Positions 1 to 10,404 of a stretch of 64,000 nucleotides of DNA are shown here, one piece after another (the stretch's first letter is position 1; every line of letters begins with the position of its first letter). Under the pieces are notes generated by a model. That model saw nothing but the letters and a program-made list of their open reading frames with translations, was not told the DNA's origin and made no database searches. Source of the DNA: Emmonsiellopsis sp. PD_33 (taxonomy: Eukaryota > Ascomycota > Eurotiomycetes > Onygenales > Ajellomycetaceae); NCBI GenBank assembly GCA_032988165.1, contig JANTQF010000080.1:1-64000 (forward strand), in the 5' to 3' direction. Made by a program: the position numbers and the translations under genes.

Positions 1-647
1 ATGAACTGCGGGCGCCAATGTCGCCCTCCCTGAAACCAAGTTAGTCCATAATGAAATTAATGCCCATAGCATAGTACACGGGCACGTATCTGGGTCAGCA
101 GCAATTGCATATCCAATTTATCAGGCAAGAGTCGATGGCGCAGGCGGGTTGTTATTCACTTGCTCGAATCCTATGTTCCTATGTTGTTTCCATTCATCCC
201 TATAGTGAATTCTGAATTCACTTGAAGGACTACAACCCCACGGGTTTGAAATCTCTACCCGCCCACCCAGCTGATTGAAGAATAGAATAGAAAGAAGTGA
301 ATTTGGCAGGAGGTGAATATACACGCTTCATTATCCGTTGTCATGTTGAAGACTACCTAGTCGCTACCAGAGACCACGGTACTATACATATTCTCGACAA
401 TCCCCTTCCTTGTTATAGGACAGGAGCTATCATGAACAATGGCGGGGAGCTTATTCCAGAGATCTTCAACCTTCCCACAACTTATGCTGCACATTTCCCG
501 CAAGTTCCAAAGCTAGTTTGATCAAGTTCCTACTGGGGGGGCGGAAAAGCTAATCACTACTGATTATTAGTTCCAAAGTGCTGTATTCCAAGCAGGTGGC
601 CTCGTTATAGCCCTTATTGGAGTTGGTCGGGGTTGTTCGATATAGCG
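1..647. other. Gene-free left edge
   Basis: No open frame here has protein-like composition or recognisable splice structure. The short frames in this stretch are overlapping and lack family similarity. I see no RNA gene, tandem repeat or mobile-element terminus. It lies upstream of the decayed DUF7580 gene and may include its former promoter. Confidence 0.5.
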
Positions 648-1615
648 ATGTCGGGCATGGAAGCAGCAGGCATCGCTCTCGCTATCCTCCCTCTCTTTCT
701 CAACCAACTGGACAACTACGTCCAAGGCCTACAGACGTTGAAGGGTTTGAGGACAAGGAGATACCGCAGGGAAATCGACAGCTACCGTAGGAATTTGTCT
801 ATGCAGCATGCGATATTGTTCAATACTCTCGAGCAGCTCTTGGAGAGGGGGTGGTGGGCAGCGAGGAAGGGATCAAAAAACTCCTCCACGACCCTCTAGG
901 GCCATCATGGATGGAGAAATGTTATCTTCCAGGAGAAGCTGAGGAGAAAACTTGGGCGGGATTACGACACCTAACTGTCGAGGCTTGTCAAGGAATTTTT
1001 CTCCAAATTAGGGGTGAATCCATCTAGTTCCCTACAGGTACGTCAACACAGCATGATAGAATTAGGTCATTCCTAGCTTTAAATTTTCAGTTTCTGTGCT
1101 ACATTGCTAAAAGATTTCTTGCAGATCGAGTGGGATGACGCCAGTGTGGTTGACCGGGAGATAAAAAAAACTCAAAGTCATTGTATCGAAATCCATCTAC
1201 AACATGCTGCTAAATAAAATTCAGAGCGCAAACACCGCTCCCAAAACGCTTACCGAGCAGTCTCAGCATCACGAAGAGTTTCGGAAGAAGCAGAAGGGCT
1301 CCAGAAAACCGTTGTTGAAGCACATAACTGCGCCGGGAGCTTGCGAATAGCCTGTACAATGCTATCGTTTGAGGAAATTGCTGGACATGTTTCTCCAAGA
1401 ACCAACGATGTGTTCATCTACAGCTCACCTGCGTGGACAATACGGACCTGCATAGCGAATCACCCAAGTTTCGGATGGCGTTCTTTTCAAAACCGGTCGC
1501 GCCCCCGACTTGTCTGTCGTGGAGCTGGCAAGAGATTGAGATCGAGCCTATACTTCAACGACCTCAACTCCAGGAAACCATGTCTGCTCCTTTAATAGGC
1601 GTAATTAACTACTAA
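648..1615 (+). pseudogene. Decayed DUF7580-family gene
   Basis: The start MSGMEAAGIALAILPL and the following helical stretch are the N-terminus of the fungal DUF7580 family, a large family of unknown function common in Eurotiomycetes and Onygenales. Pieces of the rest are recognisable in order but in different frames. The frame breaks near 848 at a G-run, then continues as a segment with GPSWMEKC. After an intron-like gap it resumes with KLKVIVSKSIYNMLL near 1160, behind an A-run frameshift. Later pieces near 1350-1500 read with an internal TGA and finish with WQEIEIEP near 1540. At least two frameshifts and one stop must be bypassed, and the usual C-terminal half is absent. This is a disabled relic; the family call is fairly safe, while the function of the family is unknown. 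Confidence 0.75.
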
Positions 1616-1643
1616 ACACTGCAAACCATGAATAAATAAATAC

Positions 1644-1670
1644 ATGCACAATGCACAATGCACAATGCAC
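1644..1670. repeat. 7-bp tandem repeat (ATGCACA)n
   Basis: The unit ATGCACA occurs nearly four times in perfect succession. It is followed at about 1697-1727 by AAAT-type simple sequence (AATAAATAAA... with one C interruption). Both lie between the DUF7580 relic and the 3' end of the SPS19-like gene and look like ordinary microsatellites. Confidence 0.8.
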
Positions 1671-1882
1671 ACCGTGACTAGGTAGAACATCTGATAAAAT
1701 AAATAAATAAACAAATAAATAAACATACATACACAGATTACCCAAATCCGTCACTGAAAAGCAAAAAAAAAAAAAGTCACCCAACAAATACCAACACAGA
1801 AATCAGGCGCGTAGCATATCTAAGTAAGTTATCCTCTTAAATTCAAAAACTCAACATCCAAAGAAATGGAAAAAAAGACCAT

Positions 1883-3340
1883 TCAAATCTTCGCCGCCTT
1901 CTTCTTCAACCCAGCTACACCCGTCACCTCGTCACCGGACAGGAGGAAGTCCGGGTATCTAAATCCCGAACCGGGGTTCGCGGAGTGCATGCGCCAGGCT
2001 CCGCCGTCAACTACAAATAAAAAAAAAGGATGGTTAGTCATTTTACGGCAGGTAATGGGAAAGGGGGAGGGGGAGCATAATGAAGCGGTATGTCAAAAAC
2101 GTACCAACAACAGTCGACCCATTAACATAATTGCCCGCATCAGAAAACACATAAATGGTCGCGTCCGCGATCTCCTTGACAGACCCCCATCGTCCTGAGG
2201 GGATGGAGGAGATGTGCCCATTGGAATCTTCGCGGCGGGCGAGGCGTTCCATTCCCTGTTGTTTTGTTATTTCTGTATGTTAGCAAACTCACGTATCATA
2301 TATACCAATTGTTTGTAGGACTGGGTAGAAAGTATAATTCCATCTGTCTGGGTATATTATAAAAGTGACATGCCTCTGTCCCCCCAATTGGACCCGGCGT
2401 AATGATATTCGATGTAACACCCCTGGGCCCGAATTCGATCGCGACGTTGTTGGATAGCGAGTCGACACCTGCTTTCGCGACGGCTACGTGGGTCTGCAGT
2501 GGGATGCCGGTGTAGTGGATTGTGGCGCTGACGAAAATGATACGGCCGCCAGTGCCGAGGGGGGGGGCTATATTATGGCACCATATTAGTATAAGTTCAT
2601 GGTATGGATCGATATTTGTTGACAAGGCTGGGAAGTCGAGGGGTATTGGCTTACGAGTGACTCCGTCAGATTTGTGTTTCTTCGCGGACTCAACGAGGTA
2701 TGGGATGGTTGCTTTGAGGGTGTTGTAGGATCCTAGGACATCGATGTCCATGACGGATTTAAAGGCGTTGACGGAGAGTTGGTCGATGGAGGCGAGGAAG
2801 TTTCCTGCGGCACCGGCACTGGAGTCGAGGAATTGGGATTAGTATAAATACTCTGTTCTCTCCCACCACTAGGGGAAGGACATAGTGTATCCATACATAA
2901 CAAAATCAATAGCCCCCAGCTCCCTCTTACACCTCTCCGCAGCATTCTTCAGACTGTCGAAGCTCCGCACATCAATTCCACCCTGCCCAATGACTTTTGC
3001 GCCTGCGCGGGCCGTAGCGATATCCTTCGCCATGCGCTCTGTTTTCTCGACATTCCGGCCAAGGATGAACGCGTTGGCGCCTAGATAGACCATGGCCCGT
3101 ACCTGGGCGCTACAGATGGTCCCCGCACCGCCTGTGCAGAAGACGACTTTGTTGTCTGGGGGTGGGGTGGGACGGTTAGCTTCGACATGTCCTTAAACAA
3201 CTGCCGGACATGGGGAGATGCGGCGAGGTAGGGGTAGGGGCAGGGGCATGAAAAGCACAGAGCCGCACGGATATTGAGGACATACTGAAGATTCCATCTT
3301 TCCAGACTTCGCTGATATATGCGGATTTGGGGAGAGACAT
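1883..3340 (-). CDS. SPS19: Peroxisomal 2,4-dienoyl-CoA reductase (SDR family)
   Basis: Six exons: 3340-3286, 3155-2897, 2818-2655, 2567-2374, 2255-2105 and 2010-1883, giving 316 aa. The product is a classical-size short-chain dehydrogenase of the Sps19/DECR2 type, which reduces 2,4-dienoyl-CoA with NADPH so that unsaturated fatty acids can enter peroxisomal beta-oxidation. The cofactor motif TGGAGTI is at residues 26-32, followed by GANAFILGRN. The IAGAAGNFL segment (NAG-equivalent) and FVSATIHYTG...AKAG follow in the expected order; as in DECR enzymes, the usual YxxxK tyrosine is replaced. The C-terminus ends AKI, a possible weak variant of PTS1. The intron after exon 4 appears to use a GC donor (GCATGT at 2373), because no GT donor keeps the TEGMERLA junction in frame. 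The family call is strong; peroxisomal location is inferred. Confidence 0.88.
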
Positions 3341-4312
3341 GTCGGGGGTTGGTCGAGGGCGGCTCGCGGGGGAGAGATTCGCGGAGTGGTTATATTCCGA
3401 TCAAACGTCTCTAGCAGTTTCAGACAGCAGCTGGGATACTAACCAACCTCGACGCAATTGAATAGGGTGGATGGCTGGTATTTATGAGACAGGCGGATGG
3501 AATGAAGCTGTCTCAGCGTGGTCGACGGGCTGAAGCTGACGTGTGGGGAAGGATAAAGCCGCTGGACCTCGGCGCATTCTATAAATAGTGCGGATATGAG
3601 AGCTGTGAGAGCTGGGCTGGGGATTTGTTGGGGGTCTGCGCCAGTTATTATTCCTGGCGGGGACTAGAAATACAGTGGTTATTGTTTATATCTCTGCTGA
3701 ATTCCTGTACAGGACCTTGTGCTTTGTTTTTGTTGGCTTTGGTCTAGATATTTGGCTGGTGAAGACAGCCTCGGTCTATTTATGTGCATAATATTCCTGC
3801 ATAACCAAACTATGCATTTATGGATGCAAACACACCGCTCTGATAGAGATCTGTACGCATTTCCTGATAATTCTGGGTTTGCTTGGCTAATATAATAAAT
3901 AATAGCAGTAATAAAATAGCAATTCTCCCCTTATAGTTTGCTTTAATTCACGTATTGTTGCGCGGTGCATAATCGGCTGCTGTGATTGGCCCGTCCAGCG
4001 ATGACTTCGACATCTCCAAAACAGCGGTTGACATCACCCATCTCCGCCTCCGCCCTCCCCAGCTCCAATTTCTCCCTCTGCATCGTCGCAGCGTCCGGAT
4101 CATCTGCAGCACCATCGCGCGCGTCTAACCAGTACTCCCTCTGTTGATTGGCAGCATAGCCGTCTGCGCTGCTAGCCTGAGCAGCCAACGCCCAGGCATC
4201 CGTTGCGTGGCGAAGGCGACGGTGTATCCTTCATCTCCAGCTCTCCAGCGCACACTCATCGATCTATCACCCGGAAGCCACCATATGCGCCCATAAGCTG
4301 CCATTACCCACC
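3341..4312. other. Divergent intergenic region, SPS19-like / ATG33
   Basis: This region separates the leftward SPS19-like gene from the rightward Atg33-like gene and must hold both promoters. An 81-codon minus-strand open frame at 3943-4188 has no family similarity and I do not call it. I see no repeat or RNA gene. Confidence 0.5.
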
Positions 4313-5108
4313 ATGGCTTGCCCGATCACCGTCTCCAAGTTTGTGGGGACCATCTCCCTCGGCCTTTTGACGGTACGTCATACCCAGTCCTCCGGCCAGG
4401 CAAAGCGGAGCGCGGGACAGGAAGAATAAAAGCAATCGATCAAACTAACATATCCCATCACAACCACAGGGTCTCTCCTACACAACCTCCATCATCACCA
4501 TCCCGTCCCTCCAATCGCTCCCCAACGCGTCCACCGCCACCCGGACGCTGAAGGACCTCCAACTCCGCACGCGCAAACATGTGCTCACCCTCAGCCACCT
4601 CACTACCATCTCCCTCTTCACGGCCTTCACCCTCTCCTCCCCTCGTCGAAAGCACCCATACCTGATCTGGACCGCCCTCATGTCCCTAATTGGCGGTGCT
4701 GGGCTGGAGTGGTGGCACAATCGCAAAACCATCTCACTGAGATGTCTATCCCCCAGTTCTCTTTTCTTGGGATCCTGCGCTAGATCCGGGTTTGGGACAT
4801 TTTCGTGGGGCTCTGCCAGTGCTGCCCGGGCCGGAGGCACTATCTCGGTAAGAAGCGAAGACGAGGATTTCAATGGGAACGGTAGTGAGATTGAGATTGT
4901 GGGTGATGAGGAGGTTTCATCTGCTGCCGCTGCCGCTGGTACTGGTGCTGCTGCCACCCCGCGAACGGAAGAAGATCTAGAGAATGTCAATGGCGAAGTT
5001 GTCGAGAGCGATATGGAGCGGGAGCGGAAATTCCAGAAGCTGAGAACATGGGTCCTTGCAGCGGGATTCTCGATGGGCGTTGTTGGAATTTGGGGTGATG
5101 CTGTTTGA
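4313..5108 (+). CDS. ATG33: Atg33-like mitophagy membrane protein
   Basis: Two exons, 4313-4372 and 4470-5108, give 232 aa; the intron is GTACGT...CACAG in phase 0. The layout matches the fungal Atg33 family: a hydrophobic N-terminus (VSKFVGTISLGLLTGLSY), two further hydrophobic segments near residues 55-70 and 75-95, a low-complexity loop with an alanine run and acidic patches, and a final membrane segment with GFSMGVVGIWGDAV at the C-terminus. In yeast Atg33 is a mitochondrial outer-membrane protein needed for mitophagy in stationary phase. The ATG at 4313 is chosen because the short first exon encodes the conserved start of the first membrane helix. The loop is the variable part of the family. 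Assignment rests on topology and termini rather than catalytic motifs. Confidence 0.72.
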
Positions 5109-5621
5109 GCAATCTTACGATCGCTTCGATTAAAAGGCTAGTCAAAGAAAGGGCCGGATCTTTTTGAAATCTTATCACCTGCCCTTCTTCTCCTCTGACA
5201 CACAGCGCTATTTGGAAGACAAAAAAAACCGGGAAAAAATCCATATCGTCAAGGTCCCCACTCATTTTTGGTTTGTTTCTTGCGCTTCGTTTACATCTAA
5301 TAGCCACCTGGGCGGCACAAGGGGTGGAAAAGGGGGAGGAGAGAGAAAAAGGCGAGCAGACAATGACCCGCCTCGCCTCCTCCTTGCCTGTACCATCATT
5401 TATGTGATTTGAATGCTATTTCCAACGGATTACACGAGGGCGTCACTTTTTTTTTTCTTTCTTTTTAATCCAAAGTTCTTGGATGTACGATCTAGTTAAC
5501 TCTGTCTGTCTGTCCCTTGTCGTTTGTTTATTAAACATATAGCCAATCAAATAATTATCTCTGCACCCAACCACTTAACTATCCGTGTCCTATATAATCC
5601 TACTTTTGTTGTGTACAATCT
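5109..5621. other. 3' flank of ATG33 and upstream flank of 5S rRNA
   Basis: No coding frame is convincing here. It contains pyrimidine-rich patches and a T-run near 5448. A TATA-like TATATAA lies at 5591-5597, about 30 bp before the 5S gene, and could help position Pol III. Confidence 0.5.
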
Positions 5622-5740
5622 ACATACGACCATAGGGAGTGGAAAACAGGGCTTCCCGTCCGCTCAGCCGTACTTAAGCCACTCGCCGGCCGGCTAGTAG
5701 TTGGGTGGGTGACCACCAGCGAATCCCGGCTGTCGTATGT
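5622..5740 (+). rRNA. rrn5: 5S ribosomal RNA
   Basis: The 119-nt stretch begins ACATACGACCATAGGG and ends with the complementary TGTCGTATGT, so the terminal helix I can pair. Conserved fungal 5S blocks occur in order: GGGCTTCCCGTCCGCTC, CCGTACTTAAGCC, and GTTGGGTGGGTGACCACC. A run of T directly follows, the expected Pol III terminator. The gene stands alone between protein genes, as is usual in filamentous ascomycetes, where 5S copies are dispersed rather than in the rDNA array. Compared with the consensus I remember, the bases are nearly all standard, so it may be a functional copy. Confidence 0.95.
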
Positions 5741-5747
5741 TTTTTTA
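5740..5747 (+). terminator. Pol III T-run terminator of the 5S gene
   Basis: Eight T residues directly follow the 3' strand of helix I, as expected for RNA polymerase III termination. Confidence 0.75.
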
Positions 5748-6089
5748 TTTTTTTGCCACCCCAGGAATGGCTTCTGTGCTGCTTTTCAACCTTGGAAGCG
5801 CACGAACAATCCATGGGAAGCTAATAAGAACGAACGGCCCAGTCCACAGAAAACTGTGAGAGATCGAACTACTGTGCGAGCACGTGTTTGTGCTAAGCCT
5901 GATTGGGATCGGAGGCGGATGTGCCACCCGAATGTGTTTCCTTTTATACGGAACCCAGGGCCCGACTGCCCTTTGCAATGGCCCTTCATGCATCGAAATT
6001 CCTACGGCCAACATGATTCACTAGTCAGTGGCTGTAGTTGAGAGGTTCCAAGCTCAATTCATCGCAAAAAACACGAGTCTTTCCATCCC

Positions 6090-7469
6090 ATGTCCTCTTT
6101 TTCCTTCTCTCTCCCCGCTACAGGGGGCTGGCCGACTCCCCACCACCGACATCAGACCTCCCTCGAGCAAATTCTTGACTTCTCCATCGCCCCGTTAACA
6201 GATATAGAGAGGGCAAATGCTGATATGACCTTTAATCAGCTAATTAGCCATGCTGAACCCCTACAAAGCACCAGTCCATTTATGAAGGCGAGTCTGGTTC
6301 GCTTGACATATGAGCATGCTCGTTCGAAAGATACCTTCTTACAACATTTTTTCTATTTTGTTGATGATGATGATACTCAGGGTCATCAACCTACATTTGA
6401 ACATGGGCTATCAAAGTTCCTGGGATTTACCTCTCAAATTGAGCCCTTGCTGCTGAAGGAGGCAGAAGGTGCAATCGATGCATTTGCAGAGTACCTTTTT
6501 CAAAACTTTTTTCTACCGAGTATGTCAGAAACATCCTCTAATTCAAAAGTCTTGCTGACTGGGAGTCATATAGTGAAGGCAGCGGGGTCAAAGACACCCC
6601 AACCAAGTGTGGCATCATCATCTGCACCCGGGCTTGAAAATGTGGTGGGAACACCTGCACGGCTATCAACTCTTCGCCGCGATTGCCTGATCCGGGACCA
6701 TAATAGATGTGTAGTAACACAGGCATTTAATCTCCCTGAAGCTGTCATGAGGAGGGCGAAAGATCCCAATCCAAAAGATGATGATGATGAACTACTGGTT
6801 TTCAAACTTGGAGACCTTGCAGACCTGGAGGTTGCGCACATTATCCCTCATTCTATAATGTCCGCAAAGACTGTTGATGGTGAAATGCAACTAGTATGTT
6901 GTAGCATTTCCCCTCCCCACATATCCCCATACAGCTCTGAAAAACGCATAAAAAGTCTCATCTAACAGACTCCTTTCTTCCAGAGCGAATCCAAAAAAAC
7001 CGCCCTTGCAATCCTCAACATGTTTGACCCCGGCGTAGTCCATCTCATTGAAGGCCCCAACATTGACCGCCCTTTCAATGCCATATCCCTGACGCGCGAA
7101 GCCCATACCCGCTTTGGCCTATTCCAAATCTCCTTTGAGCCCTTAAACCCTGCAGATGCGAACTCTGACACCAATATCCCTAAGCACACTTATCGAATCC
7201 ACGGCACACCCATATACTCTGACATCTTCAACTTACCTGTAACACGCACCCTGCTGATCTCCCCGCACCACACCATTGACCCACCATCTTCAAAGTTGCT
7301 TTCTCTCCACCGAGCAATTGCCATGATTCTGGAACTCAGTGCTGCAGGAGAGTATATCGAGCATATCATCCAGCATATTGAAGAGGTGTGGGTGCGGAGT
7401 GATGGGTCTGTGGAATTAGGACACATTGTTGCCTTAAGGATGGGTGGGTGGCTTGATGTCGCTGCTTAG
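6090..7469 (+). CDS. HNH-nuclease-domain protein
   Basis: Two exons, 6090-6893 and 6984-7469, encode 429 aa; the intron (GTATGT...TTCCAG) joins EMQL to SESKKT in phase 0. The middle of the protein carries the fungal HNH_2-type domain: a RRDCLIRDHNRCVVT segment near residue 198, then EVAHIIPHS near 250, which supplies the first catalytic histidine pair. After the intron comes ILNMFDPG...GPNIDRPFNAISL, the usual second half with the Asn/His position, here H in REAHTRFG. Such proteins are abundant in Eurotiomycetes and Onygenales; their biological role is not established. The N-terminal 190 residues are less conserved and partly acidic (VDDDDT, KDDDDE). The ATG at 6090 is the first in frame. It lies 350 bp downstream of the 5S gene. 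Confidence 0.82.
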
Positions 7470-8149
7470 AGATTCTTTTCATTTTCGTTTTTCTTTCTAT
7501 CTTTTTTTCTTTCAAATGGTTTGACTTATTTTCATTGAATTATAATATCCAGACTCTCTTTTCTTTTTTCTATCATTACTGCTAGCAGTACTAATGATAA
7601 CTATAAACAAATGAATGACTAAAGAGATACAACTAGATGCAGGAGACAGAGAATCAGGGATTTCTCCAATCATTACCAGGCAAATCTGCACATCTTGCAC
7701 CTGAACTGACTGGGGGGTTGCAGGTGGTATTCCAGGAAGTCACTAGAATATAACATGCACATCACCTGAATAGAGTGGCATGATGTGCTAGCTTGATCCA
7801 GCCATCATGGGTGAGCAAGACCATAGTTTGGCTGTCATATGTTTTTTGGCCTTGGGGTTTTTTGGCATTTTGAATGTGTGGCTGGATCGTGGTTGACTGG
7901 GCGTTGTTTTCACATTTCATCCCCATGACAGTCTTTATACTCTCTTTGAGAGCCTCCCTTCGACCAGCCGTCATGTCTGTGATGAAAATGTGGACCTTAC
8001 TAGCATGCAGCTGGGTGGTTCTTGTGTTCACTGTTTCTAAACACTCAAATTCTTCATGTGGATGAGGATTACAAGGTGTGGTGGCCTCTTCAGCAATAAC
8101 TAGAACTTAACTATCATTAGGAGCATGCTACTAAGAGCGAGAGTGGGCA
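7470..8149. other. Intergenic, no confident gene
   Basis: Overlapping open frames on both strands at 7762-8065 have no recognisable family. T-rich sequence directly after the HNH stop is probably its 3' UTR. I see nothing else. Confidence 0.45.
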
Positions 8150-8564
8150 ACCTATTATAGATTTCAATTAAAGCCTCGGGAATCCTATCCCACCAACGGT
8201 CACCACCACCGCGCGTCAGTGTTACAGTCGGTCTCTGTTGAGTATCTCTGCACACAATGCGGCTCAATTCAAAGATCGCGTTTATTGCCTTTCCGAGATT
8301 AAGGTTCATCCACGCTTTCACGGACTCTAGAGGTTCTTTTGCATTTTGTGAGTAACGCCTGACGGACAGAAATACCGCCTTGGGCTGTTGGGACTTCGTC
8401 GTAAGCAATCGGTCGTGAGCAAAGAATTGCTTCCTCGTTGTCGATTACGGTCCTTTTCAAGACGAAGGTATGGCTGTAGTTGGTCAAGAAGCCATATCTC
8501 AGCCCAACCTCACCAACAGCTCGGGGATGGCCGCCTTCCTCTAATATCAACGCAATGTCCGGGA
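8150..8564 (-). pseudogene. Truncated fragment of an expanded fungal gene family
   Basis: Read leftwards from 8564, the frame gives IPDIALILEEGGHPRAVGEV, then LRYGFLTNYSHTFVLKR, then SRPIAYDEV and GGISVRQALL. The YGFLTxY/ SVRQ pattern resembles the C-terminal part of a family much expanded in Onygenales whose members I remember only as hypothetical proteins. Near 8360 the protein-like reading moves to another frame and continues to about 8110 with a tail (AWMNLNLGKAINAIFELSR). No start codon or upstream domain is present: a stop lies inside the adjoining 87-bp repeat, where the similarity ends abruptly. I read it as a gene remnant cut at a rearrangement point. Confidence 0.5.
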
Positions 8565-8651
8565 TAACTCAATTGCTACGTCGGCAGTACTACAGGGAGA
8601 ATAGCCTAGAAGCCGTGGTTGTGCGGGTCATTATCTATCCATTTCTGCAGC
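8565..8651. repeat. 87-bp perfect duplicate, copy 1
   Basis: These 87 bases are identical to 16511-16597, in direct orientation, 7,946 bp apart. The identity stops sharply on both sides: A versus G on the left, C versus A on the right. I see no terminal inverted repeats or target-site duplication at either copy. Copy 1 lies exactly between the truncated YGFL-type fragment and the upstream region of the kinase-like gene. Its nature is unknown: mobile-element remnant or a segmental duplicate. Confidence 0.9.
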
Positions 8652-8961
8652 CGTGGGCAGGCAGCATTTTAAACAAATGACAGGATTGGCCCCATGGCCC
8701 TATCTTCTGTCTTTCCACGGCCTCATGGGTGGCCGTCGAATACAGCCAAGTGACGCAGCCCAAGAAGAGATTCTCTTGTCACCAACCCTCCTCCCATCGC
8801 CTCGCCATTTAGGGAGACGTGGTGATCGGTCAAAGTCCATGACAAGAAATTGGAACGTAGTCACCGAGAGACTTGGCAGCCAACATCCAAACCGATTTCA
8901 CCGCCGACAAAGTGTCAAACCGGTGGAAGAGCACTTCGCCCTTGCCTATTGCTTGTCCAAT

Positions 8962-9990
8962 ATGGAACCTGATGAGTTGAGCGATGACCTCTGGGAAATG
9001 TTATCCACCAAGACTTCGAATTGGGTGCCGCGTATCCCATACGTGCACGGCCTGCTTGCGAAGTGGAAACTGGGGCCGTTCTTCACAGAAAAGGTGCGCG
9101 AGTACGTTGACCAGGACGGGACCTACGTCTCTGAAGCCTGTGCTGTCTGCGTCGCTATTCAAGTCTCTGGACCCAACTCAGGGCTCCAGGCCATTGCCAA
9201 AGTCAGAATGCAGTGTGTGATCAAGAACCCCCCCCCACCCGAAGCTGAAAAAATATCGGCCCTCTGACCTTTCATTCCAGAATTCCAAACCCCGAGGGCG
9301 AGCGGACCATTCCTCGGCCCAATGGTTTACTCCACGAACGGGAGATACAGGCTCTCACCGGACTAAGCCAGCGCGGCTGCACCTGTATTCCGAAGCTCCT
9401 GGATCAGAGAGAGCTTTTGCAGGATTCTACTGACCATGTTGCTGGGGGGTTCTGCGTCGCGCTTTTTATGGAGAAGGTACCAGGGAAAACTCTCGAGAAC
9501 TTCCCAGAGTTGCCCATTTCCGAACGGAATAAAGTTCGTTTAGCATTTTCGAAGTCGCTCCGGTTGGTAACTCGCCTTCCTTGGGATGTGCTGAGCATCT
9601 TCATACTTACACTTGTCCAGCCAATTCTACTCTGCCGGTTATCGTCATGGCGACGAGGCGTGCCGTAATCTAATATGGGACCGTGAACGTGAAAAATGGT
9701 CTGCTTCACCCCTTCTATGATATCATAACTTGTAGGACAGAAGAAACTGACATGACATTGCTTTTCGTAGCTACATTATAGATTTCGAGGAGGTTCATAA
9801 GTGTGGTTATACCCGTGATTTTATTCCAGAAATTGAGTGGCCTCTCTGGGGCATTGAGGGTCCAGGACTTAAGAATGGAGCCGCATCTATGGACCCCATG
9901 GTCCCTACGAATAGGGCATTTGTTCGGAATCCGGATGATGAAACCCTGGAGAGTTGGGCTGCTGAATCCATTGAAAAGAAGCCCAAGTGA
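8962..9990 (+). CDS. Kinase-like phosphotransferase (fungal expanded family)
   Basis: Four exons, 8962-9212, 9281-9562, 9621-9698 and 9771-9990, give 276 aa with all phases closing. The chain runs from GPNSGLQAIAKVRMQ (beta-strand with the presumed ATP-site lysine) through EIQALTGLSQRGCTC and GGFCVALFMEKVPG (hinge). It then reaches HGDEACRNLIWD, the HxD-like catalytic loop, and KCYIIDFEEV, the DFG-like metal site. This is the phosphotransferase or PK-like fold family multiplied in Onygenales; substrate unknown. Intron 2 starts GTTGGT, a weaker donor, but it alone restores the SLRQFYSAG junction. The frame is open upstream to 8653, so the start is uncertain; MEPDELSDD at 8962 is my choice. It appears intact although its surroundings look decayed. 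Confidence 0.7.
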
Positions 9991-10404
9991 ACTACATCAC
10001 AAGGCTTTTGCAAATTTGCTTTTGACACCCACGATGGAAGAGGCTATCAAAATTGAAAGGGTTGTTCTTGTTTAAATCCTTTCCTGGGTATGAAGGGATG
10101 GGGATAGGAGAATGCATTGATATCCAACTGCCTATGCCTAGTATCATACGCCGAACTTTGAAGGGAGGACCAGGACCTTGCATCTCCGGGTCGTGAGGAG
10201 ACTCGTGCGGGAGCATAGTGGCGCGTGGCCCATCATTGGAACCTAGCTAGTTATATCCATTATCCGCCATACTCTACATGGGCGATTCGGTTAAACCGAA
10301 AAGACATGAAACAAAAACTGATCTCTTGTACACTAGTCAAATCACTTACTGATAGTCAAACGCGCAAAAGGGGGACAATACATATATCCAGTGAAATCCA
10401 CCCC
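9991..10404. other. Convergent intergenic region
   Basis: The kinase-like gene and the CoA-ligase-like gene converge here, so the stretch holds two 3' UTRs. I see no additional gene. Confidence 0.5.

Noticed and set aside
3943..4188. 81-codon minus-strand open frame upstream of ATG33
   Set aside because: No family similarity, no splice partners, and it lies in a divergent promoter region; probably chance in GC-rich sequence.
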